From NCBI GenBank assembly GCA_030054195.1, contig JASGCJ010000013.1, positions 1 to 38,756 on the forward strand: a stretch of 38,756 bases of DNA, read 5' to 3'. The translations under genes were made by a program, and so were the position numbers. Source of the stretch: Minisyncoccota bacterium. Lineage in GTDB: Bacteria; Verrucomicrobiota; Verrucomicrobiia; Methylacidiphilales; Verrucolacustridaceae. Below, piece after piece: positions 13,201 through 20,947 of the stretch. The notes below the pieces were generated by a model. The model was given only the letters and a program-made list of their open reading frames with translations, made no database searches and was not told the DNA's origin. Position 1 is the stretch's first letter. Each line of letters begins with the position of its first letter.

Positions 13201-15509
13201 CGCAAACGGTCAAGACCTCGGCCAGCGGCAACACTGTGGGGCAGGCTCCGCTGACGATCACCGGAATCACCATCGACTTCAAGACCTATGATGGCAACAC
13301 ATCCGCCACGATCAGCGGGACGCCCGCATATAGCGGCCTGCAAAACCGGCAGAGTTTTGAAGTCACAGGCACGGCAACCGCCACTTTTGCAAGCAAGAAT
13401 GCGGCCAACGATATTGCGGTGACGGTGGCAGATTACACCGCCCCCAATGCCAACTATTCCCTGACCCAGCCGGCCGAACTCAAGGCTAATATCACGCCAA
13501 AATCCCTGACGTTCACAACGCCTTCGACGATTGCGTCGAGGCCTTTTAACAACACCACGACGGCAGGAACCGTGACTCCCGGGAGTCTGGAGGGTTTTGT
13601 GGGTACCGAGACGGTGACTGCCGCCGGTACCGCGGTCGCTTATTCGGGATCAGATGTCGGTTCGTACAGTACGGATATCGCCTACACCTTGGCCGACGGG
13701 ACCAATGGCGGACTTGCGGTCAATTACAGCCTAGCCGGCAGTACAGCCACTGCAGAGATTACCAAGGCGGACCAAACCATCACCTTCAACGCGTTGGCCG
13801 TAAGAGTAGTCGGGAGTGCCAATTTCAATCTAATCGCCACCGCCAACTCCGGATTGGCGGTGAGCTACACCAGTTCCAACCCTGCTGTCGCAACCGTCGA
13901 CGGAAGCACGGTGACGATCGTGGGGGCCGGAAGCACCACCATCACCGCCTCCCAAGCCGGCAATAGCAACTACAACGCCGCAACCAATGTGACGCAAAGC
14001 CTTTTGGTCGATCCGCTACCCACCTCCTTGGCCGCAGGCGACATTGCGGTGATTGGTTACAACACGCAGGGTACTCCGGATTCTTTCACCGTCGTTTTTC
14101 TGAAAAGCCTGAATCCGGGAACCCGTTTTTTTGTCAGTGACAATGAAATCGCCGCGGCAGATGGCACAACCTTCTCGGATGTCGCAGAGGTCGAAGCCAC
14201 CTTCACGGTCAAGTCCGGCCAGTCCATCCCGGCGGGAACAGTGCTCACGCTGCCGTGGGGAACCGCAACAGTCACCGACCTGAGGTATGACTGGACTGGA
14301 TTTAACTCAGGAGGTTTCGGCACCGCAAACGACGAGATTTATATTTTTACAGCCAACGCGGCAACGGATCTAACGCCGACAGCTTTCATCTATGGTGTGG
14401 CGATCGGAAGCTCTCCCAGCGCACGCCCGCAAGGGCTGTCTCAAGGGACAACTTTCATAAAGCCCACTGGAGGGGCTTCCCGGTATAAACTTTCGGGAGC
14501 CACATATTCCTCCACTGCCGATCAAATCCGGACAGCCATCGGCAATACCACCAGTAATTGGGAAGCGGTCGCTCCTGTCAGTACGACCGATTGGTCTTTC
14601 AGTGTCCTTCTTCCCCAGACAATCAGTTTTAACTCTCTCTCAGCTGTGACCTACGGAGATGCCAGCTTTACTCTCACTGGCACATCAAGTTCGGGTCTGA
14701 TGGTTTCCTACACCAGTTCCAACACCGGTGTGGCGACGGTCTCTGGCGGTACTGTGACGATCGTGGGGGCTGGCACGACCACGATCACGGCTAGCCAGTC
14801 CGGAAACGCAACCTATGCCGCTGCTGGAACGGTTTCCCGCAATCTGACGATCAACAAGGCCACGCCGGTGTTGGGATCCATCCCGACGACGTCTGCGATC
14901 ACGGCGGGACAGGCGCTGAGCAATTCCAACATCTCCGGTGGCACGGTAACCCCCAGCGGCGGCACATGGACTTGGAGCGATCCCGGTAACACCAATACGG
15001 TGGAGGGAACAAACAGCTATGCGGCCGTTTACACGCCGGCTTTAGCAGACCAGGGCAACTACCTCAACCTGACTACTGACCTGAGCGTCAGGGTGAATTC
15101 AGCGGGGCCAGTTGGAACGACCTACAGCGGTTGGTTGATTTCGAACGGGGCGGGTGCATCTGATGCTGCGTTCCTTGATTACGTCTTTGGGGCGGCGACC
15201 CCAGGCACGTTGGATCCGAGCCTGAAGCCAACGGTTGCGGTTGTACCTCCAGCCGGTGGGGCCGGTGGAGATACGGCAACTCTTGTGTTGACCTACTATG
15301 TGAGGCAGAACACCGTCGGGTTGACGGTGACTCCGAAAACGAGTGCTGATCTAGCGGCAGGCTCAAGCGGGTGGACTACTGTCAGCGACGACGAAGCGGT
15401 AGGATCACCTACGACCAGAGGCGACGGAGTAACCGTTCAGATGCGTAAGGCCAGTGTTCCAATGATTGGTGATAGGAAGTTCCTGCGAGTGGAAGCGGTC
15501 CAGCGGTAG
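10221..15509 (+). CDS. Giant secreted repeat protein (YDG, Fn3 and Ig-like domains)
   Basis: Secreted or surface protein of 1762 residues. ATG 10221 is followed by a signal peptide (basic start, hydrophobic G-A-L-I-A-A-L-M-T-F-V-T-T, cleavage near S-W-G-Q). Domains in order: an N-terminal beta-sandwich of about 220 residues of the type found at the front of extracellular nuclease-like proteins; Ig-like/filamin-like modules; two blocks with T-Y-G-x-A and A-S-G-N-T-V followed by YDG domains (N-W-D-G-T and T-Y-D-G-N); one Fn3-like domain between them; two Big2-like modules sharing V-S-Y-T-S-S-N and V-T-I-V-G-A-G; and a lamin-tail-like domain between those (L-A-A-G-D-I-A-V-I-G-Y-N). The C-terminus (F-L-D-Y-V-F-G ... 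R-K-F-L-R-V-E-A) is like tails of other verrucomicrobial secreted proteins. No catalytic motif seen; adhesin or matrix role inferred. Confidence 0.82.
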   Translation: MKNILGKSNFGFTKWGGALIAALMTFVTTSWGQLTLPAGTSYTETFNSIGTALPTGWTVRTGATSSARGTSQAFANTSNIWADSGGSFKNLASANGGSSVDTTATQNARTDRALGIRQTGTFANPGGSFELELASTTGKTGFGLSIKHQMLSVQARSTTWTVQYSTTGTSWTNLGTYTDPGIWGSTTGSYSFGTAIDNLSGPVYIRVVALTASTGSSSNDTYAVDDFVLSWANASASTPPTLSAAGSATVDGEFNVTFTENAAWREAITGVTVNGTALTAGWSALTSGQITFTPSASSPVNLLQASGTKTIEITATGYSTATVSQTVNPGVATQLVVTTQPTAPTSNGGQLAAQPVVALRDKYNNTVTTSSAAVTASKGAGSWTLGGTASVTASSGVATFAGLTATSSQAVNPANIIFSSGDLSVTSNDFNIPAPTLGTYAFTGTLGSLAASGVAANVSFGNIVRNGITQNQNLANSFSGNASWGSSFNSGLYLEFTLTPSIGYALTASDFIMDVFRSSAGAQNYAIRSSADNFATDLATGTVTTSQTAISRITLSSASFSDLSGLTFRIYAWGGGSSGDFRVDNIAVRGSVRSVPTITINGALSSVAATAFSTTYGTAATAQEFMIGGTSLTGDISVGALNGFEFSTNGSTYSSTAIFPQTGGSASGTLYIRMAATAPAGSYNNQSISLTSSGGATSRTISTAASGNTVSAKGLDITGLSAQNKNWDGTTAVTVSGPLAYDGLMNGESFEVTGTVSWSFPGSAAADNLILVRTGNYDTPSANYTVTQPSLMANIIAIVPSAPTLTGITAGDQKLTVAFTAPEQGGGISITNYEFSTDGGSSWTTPNPAVTGSPLLITGLQNATPYNVKLRALNSAGSGAESNQISSTAEAPREPTLTVVPAILTGPLTTTYGSASSEQSFTVTGSTLSGDLVVTPPAGLEVSQSSSGGWADSLSLANIGSVAPTTIYVRLKATADAGNYNSNDIQVTSSGATAQTVKTSASGNTVGQAPLTITGITIDFKTYDGNTSATISGTPAYSGLQNRQSFEVTGTATATFASKNAANDIAVTVADYTAPNANYSLTQPAELKANITPKSLTFTTPSTIASRPFNNTTTAGTVTPGSLEGFVGTETVTAAGTAVAYSGSDVGSYSTDIAYTLADGTNGGLAVNYSLAGSTATAEITKADQTITFNALAVRVVGSANFNLIATANSGLAVSYTSSNPAVATVDGSTVTIVGAGSTTITASQAGNSNYNAATNVTQSLLVDPLPTSLAAGDIAVIGYNTQGTPDSFTVVFLKSLNPGTRFFVSDNEIAAADGTTFSDVAEVEATFTVKSGQSIPAGTVLTLPWGTATVTDLRYDWTGFNSGGFGTANDEIYIFTANAATDLTPTAFIYGVAIGSSPSARPQGLSQGTTFIKPTGGASRYKLSGATYSSTADQIRTAIGNTTSNWEAVAPVSTTDWSFSVLLPQTISFNSLSAVTYGDASFTLTGTSSSGLMVSYTSSNTGVATVSGGTVTIVGAGTTTITASQSGNATYAAAGTVSRNLTINKATPVLGSIPTTSAITAGQALSNSNISGGTVTPSGGTWTWSDPGNTNTVEGTNSYAAVYTPALADQGNYLNLTTDLSVRVNSAGPVGTTYSGWLISNGAGASDAAFLDYVFGAATPGTLDPSLKPTVAVVPPAGGAGGDTATLVLTYYVRQNTVGLTVTPKTSADLAAGSSGWTTVSDDEAVGSPTTRGDGVTVQMRKASVPMIGDRKFLRVEAVQR
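13902..14827 (+). repeat. Two diverged copies of an Ig-like module inside the giant gene
   Basis: DNA around 13902-13980 and 14744-14827 is recognisably duplicated (both contain GTGACGATCGTGGGGGC) and encodes V-T-I-V-G-A-G-(S/T)-T-T-I-T-A-S-Q. The lamin-tail-like domain lies between the two copies. Confidence 0.6.
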
Positions 15510-15528
15510 TAGATTTACTTTGTTGTTT

Positions 15529-15570
15529 GAAAGGGCCCCGAGGCGAAAGTCTAGGGGCTCTTTCGTTTTT
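15529..15570 (+). terminator. Rho-independent terminator of the giant secreted gene
   Basis: Arms GAAAGGGCCCC (15529-15539) and GGGGCTCTTTC (15554-15564), 11 bp with one G-U pair, a 14-nt loop, then G and five T residues. It starts 20 bp after the stop codon. Confidence 0.85.
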
Positions 15571-15955
15571 AGGTAGGGCTGGGTCTACGACCCGGCCGCA
15601 GTTGCGGGATGAGGGTTGTGGAAACTGACAACGGCGGCCGCCTACGGAGAGGCGGCCCTACATTAGCATTGAGGGTTTGGAGCGTTGAGCGAGGCGGGCT
15701 AGGGACAGCCCGCCCTACATTAATATTGAGGGTTGAGGCGATGGGCGAGGCGACGAAGGGAATTGGCCCCCTAGGATTGGTCCCCTTACACACCCCCCGA
15801 CCTTTGCGGTTTCCCCTCCGGGAACTTGGGTTTGGGTGCTTGCGCACCCGCGCAATGACCCCCGCCCATTCGTGTTAGTCGCTCCGCGAAGGAGTTATTT
15901 TCCGTTCACGCGGGGGAATTGCCCGCCATACCTAGCGCCTGAACAAGGCTCAGCG
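15571..15955 (+). repeat. Intergenic region with tandem REP-like palindromes
   Basis: Between the terminator and the serA promoter. Two units share the same plan: GC arms, then CCCTACATTA(G/A)(C/T)ATTGAGGGTT. Unit 1 is 15634-15677 (arms GGCGGCC...GGCGGCC type) and unit 2 is 15692-15735 (arms CGGGC/GCCCG). A smaller hairpin GGGTC-TAC-GACCC lies at about 15580-15592. The rest, to 15955, is low-complexity GC-rich DNA with short inverted repeats such as GGGTGCTTGCGCACCC (15834-15849). No gene is supported here; open frames across it look incidental. Confidence 0.55.
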
Positions 15956-15983
15956 TTGCCCTGCGGTGTGTCTCTGCTAGAAC
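15956..15983 (+). promoter_or_regulatory. Candidate promoter of serA
   Basis: TTGCCC (15956-15961), 16-bp spacer, TAGAAC (15978-15983). ATG 15990 is 6 nt after the -10 box, so the transcript would start at or next to the start codon. Confidence 0.4.
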
Positions 15984-15989
15984 TTTTTA

Positions 15990-17585
15990 ATGCCAGCCAA
16001 GTATAAGGTTTTTGTGACGGACGGGGTTTCCCCTAGCGGAGTAGATGTGCTGAAGGCGTGCCCGCAGATCGAAGTGATTGAAAGTCCTACGCTGAAGGAG
16101 AAAGAGCTTCTCGAAAAGTTGAAGGGTTGCGATGCCCTGGTGGTGCGCAGTCAAACTCAGGTCAGCAAAGCAGTCTTGCAGGGGTGTCCCACTATTCGGG
16201 CGGTGGGTCGGGCTGGAGTAGGTGTGGACAATGTGGATGTGGATGCAGCCACCGAAAAGGGTGTGGTGGTGATGAATACTCCTGCAGGAAACACGGTGAG
16301 CACGGCGGAACAGGCTTTCACCCTTCTTTTGGGGCTGGCACGACATTTGCCTCAGGCCCATGCCTCGATGTCGGCAGGGCAGTGGGATCGAAAAAGTTTT
16401 CAGGGAACGGAACTGAATGGGAAGACACTTGGAATTTTGGGAATGGGAAGGATTGGGGGAGAGGTGGCGCGAAGGGCGATCGCCTTTGGGATGCGAGTGA
16501 TGGCGTTCGATCCCTATCTGTCGGCTGGAAAGGCACGGAGTTTACAGGTGGAACTGATCGATCGAGTGGAGGATCTGTTGCCACAGGTAGATTTCATCAC
16601 GATGCATTTGCCGATGACGGACGAGACAAAAGGAATTTTAAGTGAGGAGAGGCTGAAGTTGTGTCGGAAGGGAGTGAAGATTGTGAACTGTGCGAGGGGC
16701 GGGTTGGTGGGGGAATCGGTTCTATTAAAGGCGATTGAGGCGGGTCAGGTAGGTGGAGCTGCGCTGGATGTTTTTGAGGAGGAGCCGTTGGTGGCAGATC
16801 ATCCGTTGAGGAAGAACAAAAAAGTGATTTTGACACCTCACTTGGGTGCATCGACCGCAGAGGCGCAGGAGAGTGTGGGAATCGAGATTGCTGAAGCGAT
16901 TCGGGATTATCTGACCGAAGGTGCCGTGCGAAATGCGGTGAATATTCCGAGTGTGGATGCGAGGACGATGGCCAAGTTACGACCTCAGATTGAGTTCGGT
17001 TTTCGGCTGGGAAGATTATTGTCGCAGATTGCTCCGAGTCGTTGCGACCGGTTGACGATCAGTTATGCCGGAAAAATTGGGGAGGAGGATACGACTCCGA
17101 TTACGAGGAGTATTTTGAAGGGGTTTCTTTTTGGAGCGGGCGGGGGAGAGGTGAATGAGGTGAATGCGCCGAAGATGGCGGCGAATCTGGGGCTGAAGTT
17201 GAGTGAGACAAAGCAGGCGGAGCCTGGGGAGTATGCGGAGCTGATTTCCGTAAGGGCGGGTCAGGGGGCAAAGGAGGCAGAGGTGAGCGGGACGTTCTTT
17301 GGGACGAGTCCGCGCATTGTCCGGATCAATGATCAGTGGATGGAGGCTCGGCCGGAGGGATTCCTTTTATTGATGGAAAACAAGGATCGCCCTGGGATCG
17401 TGGGCTGGATCGGGACGCTTTTGGGTAAGCACAAGGTAAACATTGCTAGTATGACGCTGAGTCGGAGTGCGCCGGGATCGAAGGCGTTGAGCGTGTTGAA
17501 TCTGGATTCGGCCCCTGGGGATGAGGTTTTGAAAGAGATGCTGGCCGATAAGGACATTACGTCGGTCAAAGTCGTTAAGATCTAG
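15990..17585 (+). CDS. serA: D-3-phosphoglycerate dehydrogenase
   Basis: Oxidises 3-phosphoglycerate to 3-phosphohydroxypyruvate with NAD, the first step of serine synthesis. The 531-residue product is the long form. Residues 1-315 form the catalytic and NAD domains with G-M-G-R-I-G at 151-156 and the catalytic triad Arg236 (C-A-R-G-G), Glu265 (F-E-E-E-P) and His284 (T-P-H-L-G-A-S-T). An intervening allosteric substrate-binding domain covers about 320-450, and a C-terminal ACT domain at about 455-531 begins E-N-K-D-R-P-G-I-V, which suggests feedback regulation by serine. The ATG has no Shine-Dalgarno but sits 6 nt behind a promoter-like -10 box. It stands alone between two repeat-containing intergenic regions. 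Confidence 0.96.
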   Translation: MPAKYKVFVTDGVSPSGVDVLKACPQIEVIESPTLKEKELLEKLKGCDALVVRSQTQVSKAVLQGCPTIRAVGRAGVGVDNVDVDAATEKGVVVMNTPAGNTVSTAEQAFTLLLGLARHLPQAHASMSAGQWDRKSFQGTELNGKTLGILGMGRIGGEVARRAIAFGMRVMAFDPYLSAGKARSLQVELIDRVEDLLPQVDFITMHLPMTDETKGILSEERLKLCRKGVKIVNCARGGLVGESVLLKAIEAGQVGGAALDVFEEEPLVADHPLRKNKKVILTPHLGASTAEAQESVGIEIAEAIRDYLTEGAVRNAVNIPSVDARTMAKLRPQIEFGFRLGRLLSQIAPSRCDRLTISYAGKIGEEDTTPITRSILKGFLFGAGGGEVNEVNAPKMAANLGLKLSETKQAEPGEYAELISVRAGQGAKEAEVSGTFFGTSPRIVRINDQWMEARPEGFLLLMENKDRPGIVGWIGTLLGKHKVNIASMTLSRSAPGSKALSVLNLDSAPGDEVLKEMLADKDITSVKVVKI

Positions 17586-17594
17586 GTCAATTTC

Positions 17595-17729
17595 GACCTC
17601 TGACCCCACATTTTAAAAATTGCCTCGCAAACCATTGCAGGTCAGCATCTTGCAAGACCTCTGACCCCATACAAGTCATTGCAGTTCAATTAGTTAAAAG
17701 GGTGTTTTTGAGATAGGACCTCTGACCCC
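17595..17729 (+). repeat. Three 13-bp direct repeats at an exact 61-bp period
   Basis: GACCTCTGACCCC at 17595-17607, 17656-17668 and 17717-17729. Both spacers are exactly 48 bp and differ in sequence, apart from a shared CATTGCAG at shifted positions. A one-mismatch copy occurs at 274-286. The remainder of the serA to 17914 gap holds no gene. Confidence 0.8.
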
Positions 17730-17914
17730 GTTATAGGAGTTGTTGGTAAGAAGTTATCAAGATATCGGTTCTTATTCTAAAGCATTGATGGATAGCCTTC
17801 ATACAGACAAAGCCCCAATGTTCTTCCAAAGTTATTCACATAGCGGTTAGGCGGTTGTTCGGGGCTATTGGGGGGAGTCTCGATCGTTTTTAAGATTCGG
17901 GATAGGTTCGGGAT
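17730..17914 (+). promoter_or_regulatory. Upstream region of the penicillin-binding-like gene
   Basis: Contains CCCCAAT (17814-17820) and ATTGGGG (17867-17873) as a widely spaced inverted repeat, and a weak promoter candidate: TTGGGG (17868-17873), 17 bp, TAAGAT (17891-17896), 18 nt before the GTG start. Nothing else recognised. Confidence 0.3.
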
Positions 17915-18622
17915 GTGAAAGGGGCACTGCTTATAGGATTAATGGGGGTCTGGTCGGTTGCATTAGCCGAGGAAAAGTACCCGGATGGGATGACGATTTT
18001 GGAGACGCCGAAGGGCGGGGAAACAAAGTTGGTGACAGGAACCAAAATGGAGATGGATGTGGTGCGGGAACCGGCTTCGACTTTCAAGGTGGTGATTGCC
18101 TGGGCGGCGCTGGATCGGGGGTTGGTCCAAGATGTAGAGGCACCGTTGGAGGGGGCGGAGGGGTCGGGGTTAAGGCAGTCACTCCAAAAATCACTCAATC
18201 CGCCCTTTGCCATTTTAGCGGAAAAGTTAGGTGCAGAGGTTTTGGGGGAATATGCCGAGCGGAGCGGTCTGATCGATGGAAAGATCCCGAAGGGCTGGAT
18301 GAAGGCAGGAGGCCAAGAAGCGGCCCATGCTGCGGATTTGAAAACAACCCTACGAAGGGAGCATTCGATGGCAGTGGCGTGGATGCGTGGCACCGCTCCT
18401 TGGGACGGACAGGCGGGGAAAAAGTTGCAGGATGCTTTGATCTGGAAAGGGGAGAAGGTTCTTTTGCGAGTGAAGACCGGTTCCTACGGCGGTTGCCTTT
18501 GGATAACGGGATACGGGCCCGATAAGGCGGTTACTGTCTTCATGGAGGGGCCTGTTTCCCGAAGACCGGAAATGCTGAAAGCTTTTTTTGGTCGGTGGGG
18601 AGTGGAACCTACCAGCCCGTAA
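17915..18622 (+). CDS. Secreted penicillin-binding/class D beta-lactamase-like serine protein
   Basis: Exported protein of 235 residues, GTG start, signal peptide of about 18 residues ending V-A-L-A. It carries the three active-site motifs of penicillin-recognising serine enzymes: S-T-F-K at 55-58, S-L-N at 93-95 and K-T-G at 187-189. The layout and the E-P-A-S-T-F-K context resemble class D (OXA) enzymes. However, the OXA S-x-V is S-L-N here, the Y-G-N motif is absent, and the protein is shorter than typical OXA enzymes. It is therefore better called class D-like or a stand-alone transpeptidase domain; resistance activity should not be assumed. It lies just upstream of purB on the same strand, 73 bp apart, with no evident functional link. 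Confidence 0.72.
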   Translation: MKGALLIGLMGVWSVALAEEKYPDGMTILETPKGGETKLVTGTKMEMDVVREPASTFKVVIAWAALDRGLVQDVEAPLEGAEGSGLRQSLQKSLNPPFAILAEKLGAEVLGEYAERSGLIDGKIPKGWMKAGGQEAAHAADLKTTLRREHSMAVAWMRGTAPWDGQAGKKLQDALIWKGEKVLLRVKTGSYGGCLWITGYGPDKAVTVFMEGPVSRRPEMLKAFFGRWGVEPTSP

Positions 18623-18695
18623 TTAAAAAATCTCCGTTAATAAGTTTGGGTTGGCACTTGTGGGATGCGTTCCGCTTCAGCACTTTATCAGCTTC

Positions 18696-19988
18696 ATGAT
18701 TCCACGGTATTCCCGCCCCGAAATGACGTCCCTGTGGTCCGAAGAAGCGAAACTTTCACGCTGGTTGGAGATCGAGATCCTTGCGTGTGAGGCGATGGCT
18801 AATCGACGGATCATTCCTCGAAAAGATGCCCGGACGATTCGGCGCAAAGCGAAGTTCAATATCCGGCAGGTTCACAAAAACGAAGAGCGGACGCGTCACG
18901 ATGTTTTGGCGTTCTTGGAGGATGTGGCGTCCCACGTTGGTCCGGCTGGACGTTGGATTCATCAAGGACTGACTTCCTCCGATATTCTCGATACCACGTT
19001 GGCCTGGCAGCTGCGGGATGCGGCCGACCTCCTGATTGCTGGAGTAAGAAAAGTAAAAGCCGCAGCCGCCATGCGGGCTCGCAAACACCGAGGGATGTTG
19101 ACGATCGGGCGGACCCATGGAATCCATGCCGAGCCAACGAGTCACGGAATCCGAATGGCCCTTTTGCATGACGAATTTCGTCGGGCAGAGGAGAGACTGG
19201 TGGCTGCTCGGGACGAGATTGCGGTCGGCAAACTTTCCGGTGCGGTAGGGACCTACGCTCACTTGGATCCTTCGATCGAAGCGTTCGTTTGTAAAAAACT
19301 GAAACTTAAACCCGGAGCGGCCACTCAGGTGGTTCCGCGCGACCGACATGCGGCCTTTGCTTTGGCGCTTTCGTTGGTGGCGGCGAGTGCTGAGCGGTGG
19401 GCGACCGAGTTCCGGCATCTCCAGAGGACAGAAGTCGGCGAGGTGGAGGAGCCTTTTGCGAAGGGCCAGAAGGGGAGTAGTGCGATGCCCCATAAACGGA
19501 ATCCCGTGAACGGGGAGCGGATCTGCGGGCTGGCTCGAATTGTGCGCGGGCATGCAGTTGCTGCACTGGAGAATGTGGCTTTGTGGCACGAACGCGATAT
19601 CTCCCACAGTTCGGCTGAGCGGATTCTTTTTCCCGATGCCACGATCCTGCTGGATTTTATTTTGAATGACCTGGAGGGATTGGTGAGGGGTCATAAGGCA
19701 GATGGGAAGAGAATGTTGGCGAATCTTGGATCTTCCCGTGGATTGTGGGCTTCCCAAGGGGCACTACTCGCTTTGACTCGTGCGGGATTGGCCAGGAGAG
19801 AGGCGTACGAGGCGGTGCAGAAACATGCGATGGCAACTTGGCTGGAGGGTGGAGCGGATTTCACAACTCGGCTGGAGTCGGATCCCGAGCTGGGAAGAAA
19901 AATCGGAAAGAAGGGCTTGCGGGAAGCGTGCAATGCCTTGCGGCATCTCCGGCACGAAAAACTGATTCATCGCAGGTGCGGACTTTAA
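18696..19988 (+). CDS. purB: Adenylosuccinate lyase
   Basis: Catalyses two fumarate-releasing steps: SAICAR to AICAR and adenylosuccinate to AMP. From ATG 18696 the product is 430 residues, a normal bacterial length. It has the opening M-I-P-R-Y-S-R-P-E-M, G-L-T-S-S-D-I-L-D-T, G-R-T-H-G-I-H-A-E-P with the catalytic His, and the superfamily signature G-S-S-A-M-P-H-K-R-N-P. A TTG at 18651 would add 15 unrelated residues. First gene of the purine cluster; purS starts 15 bp after its stop. Confidence 0.96.
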   Translation: MIPRYSRPEMTSLWSEEAKLSRWLEIEILACEAMANRRIIPRKDARTIRRKAKFNIRQVHKNEERTRHDVLAFLEDVASHVGPAGRWIHQGLTSSDILDTTLAWQLRDAADLLIAGVRKVKAAAAMRARKHRGMLTIGRTHGIHAEPTSHGIRMALLHDEFRRAEERLVAARDEIAVGKLSGAVGTYAHLDPSIEAFVCKKLKLKPGAATQVVPRDRHAAFALALSLVAASAERWATEFRHLQRTEVGEVEEPFAKGQKGSSAMPHKRNPVNGERICGLARIVRGHAVAALENVALWHERDISHSSAERILFPDATILLDFILNDLEGLVRGHKADGKRMLANLGSSRGLWASQGALLALTRAGLARREAYEAVQKHAMATWLEGGADFTTRLESDPELGRKIGKKGLREACNALRHLRHEKLIHRRCGL

Positions 19989-20003
19989 AAAGGAGCAAGC
20001 CAC

Positions 20004-20258
20004 ATGAAGATGAAAGCGATTGTCACCGTCACGTTGAAACCGTCGATTCTTGATCCGCAGGGGGAAGCGGTGGCGCATGCTCTCCAAAACATGGGAGTCA
20101 AAGGGGTGCAGTCGGTCCGGATTGGAAAACATATCGAACTGGAGATCGAGGGTGGCGAGGAGAAGGCATTGCGGGCTAAGCTAGAAGAGATTTCGAAAGA
20201 GTTGTTGAGCAATCCGGTGATGGAGAATTTTCATCTGGATCTGCGGGCCGGCGGATGA
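20004..20258 (+). CDS. purS: Phosphoribosylformylglycinamidine synthase subunit PurS
   Basis: Small 84-residue subunit that bridges PurQ and PurL in the three-part FGAM synthase. The K-x-S-I-L-D-P-Q-G-E-A-V segment and V-R-I-G-K-H-I-E-L-E are characteristic. It has one of the few clear Shine-Dalgarno sites in the window (AAGGAG, about 9 nt before ATG). The stop overlaps the purQ start as ATGA, so the two are translationally coupled. Confidence 0.95.
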   Translation: MKMKAIVTVTLKPSILDPQGEAVAHALQNMGVKGVQSVRIGKHIELEIEGGEEKALRAKLEEISKELLSNPVMENFHLDLRAGG

Positions 20259-20947
20259 GGTTCGCGGTTATCCAATTTCCTGGGTCGAACTGTGACCAGG
20301 ATTGCGTCCACGCATTGCAGGTTTTGGGGCAGGAGGCGCGTCTGGTCTGGCATCAGGAGACCAAGATTGATCCGGAGGAAGGGGTGATTCTGCCCGGGGG
20401 CTTTTCCTACGGGGACTATTTACGGTGTGGGGCGATCGCCCGGTTTTCTCCGATCATGCCGGCGGTGAAAGCGGCGGCCGGTCGGGGGCAGGTGGTGGTT
20501 GGGATTTGTAATGGGTTTCAGATTTTGTGCGAGGCGGGGCTGTTGCCGGGGGCGTTGACCCGGAACGAAGGGCTTCATTTCCGATGTGAAAAGGCGTATT
20601 TGCGGGTGGAGACTCCAGCGTCTCGTTTTACTTCCCACTATGTCACCGGGGAGATGCTGACCATTCCGATCGCGCATGGGGAGGGGTGTTATCGGGCCAG
20701 TCCGGAAATTCTGCAGGAGTTGGAGGCGCAGCAGAGGGTGCTTTTCCGTTACTGCAATGCGGAGGGACAGGTGGTGGCTGAGGCCAATCCGAACGGATCG
20801 AGTCACAACATTGCGGGGATTTGCAACGCAGGGAGAAATGTTTTGGGAATGATGCCGCATCCCGAGCGTTGTTGTGAAGCGGAGATGGGGGGAACGGACG
20901 GACGGGGGATTCTTTTGGGGGCAGCCGGAATCGGGAGAAAGATATGA
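20255..20947 (+). CDS. purQ: Phosphoribosylformylglycinamidine synthase, glutaminase subunit PurQ
   Basis: Class I glutamine amidotransferase subunit of FGAM synthase, 230 residues. The catalytic triad is visible: Cys85 in G-I-C-N-G-F-Q, and His202 and Glu204 in M-P-H-P-E-R. The N-terminus [13 protein letters not shown] and the motif [13 protein letters not shown] are family hallmarks. ATGA overlaps with purS before and purL after point to fixed stoichiometry through coupled translation. Confidence 0.97.
   Translation: MRFAVIQFPGSNCDQDCVHALQVLGQEARLVWHQETKIDPEEGVILPGGFSYGDYLRCGAIARFSPIMPAVKAAAGRGQVVVGICNGFQILCEAGLLPGALTRNEGLHFRCEKAYLRVETPASRFTSHYVTGEMLTIPIAHGEGCYRASPEILQELEAQQRVLFRYCNAEGQVVAEANPNGSSHNIAGICNAGRNVLGMMPHPERCCEAEMGGTDGRGILLGAAGIGRKI

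Noticed and set aside
15571-15989. Riboswitch or small RNA upstream of serA
   Set aside because: Only REP-like and simple inverted repeats were visible; no known riboswitch core recognised and the promoter candidate abuts the start codon.
17595-17729. CRISPR array from the evenly spaced repeats
   Set aside because: Repeats are only 13 bp and spacers 48 bp, there are just three units, a stray copy exists elsewhere, and no cas gene is present.
18756-19757. 333-codon ORF antisense to purB
   Set aside because: Shadow of a high-confidence gene; Pro, Arg and Ser-rich with no recognisable domain.
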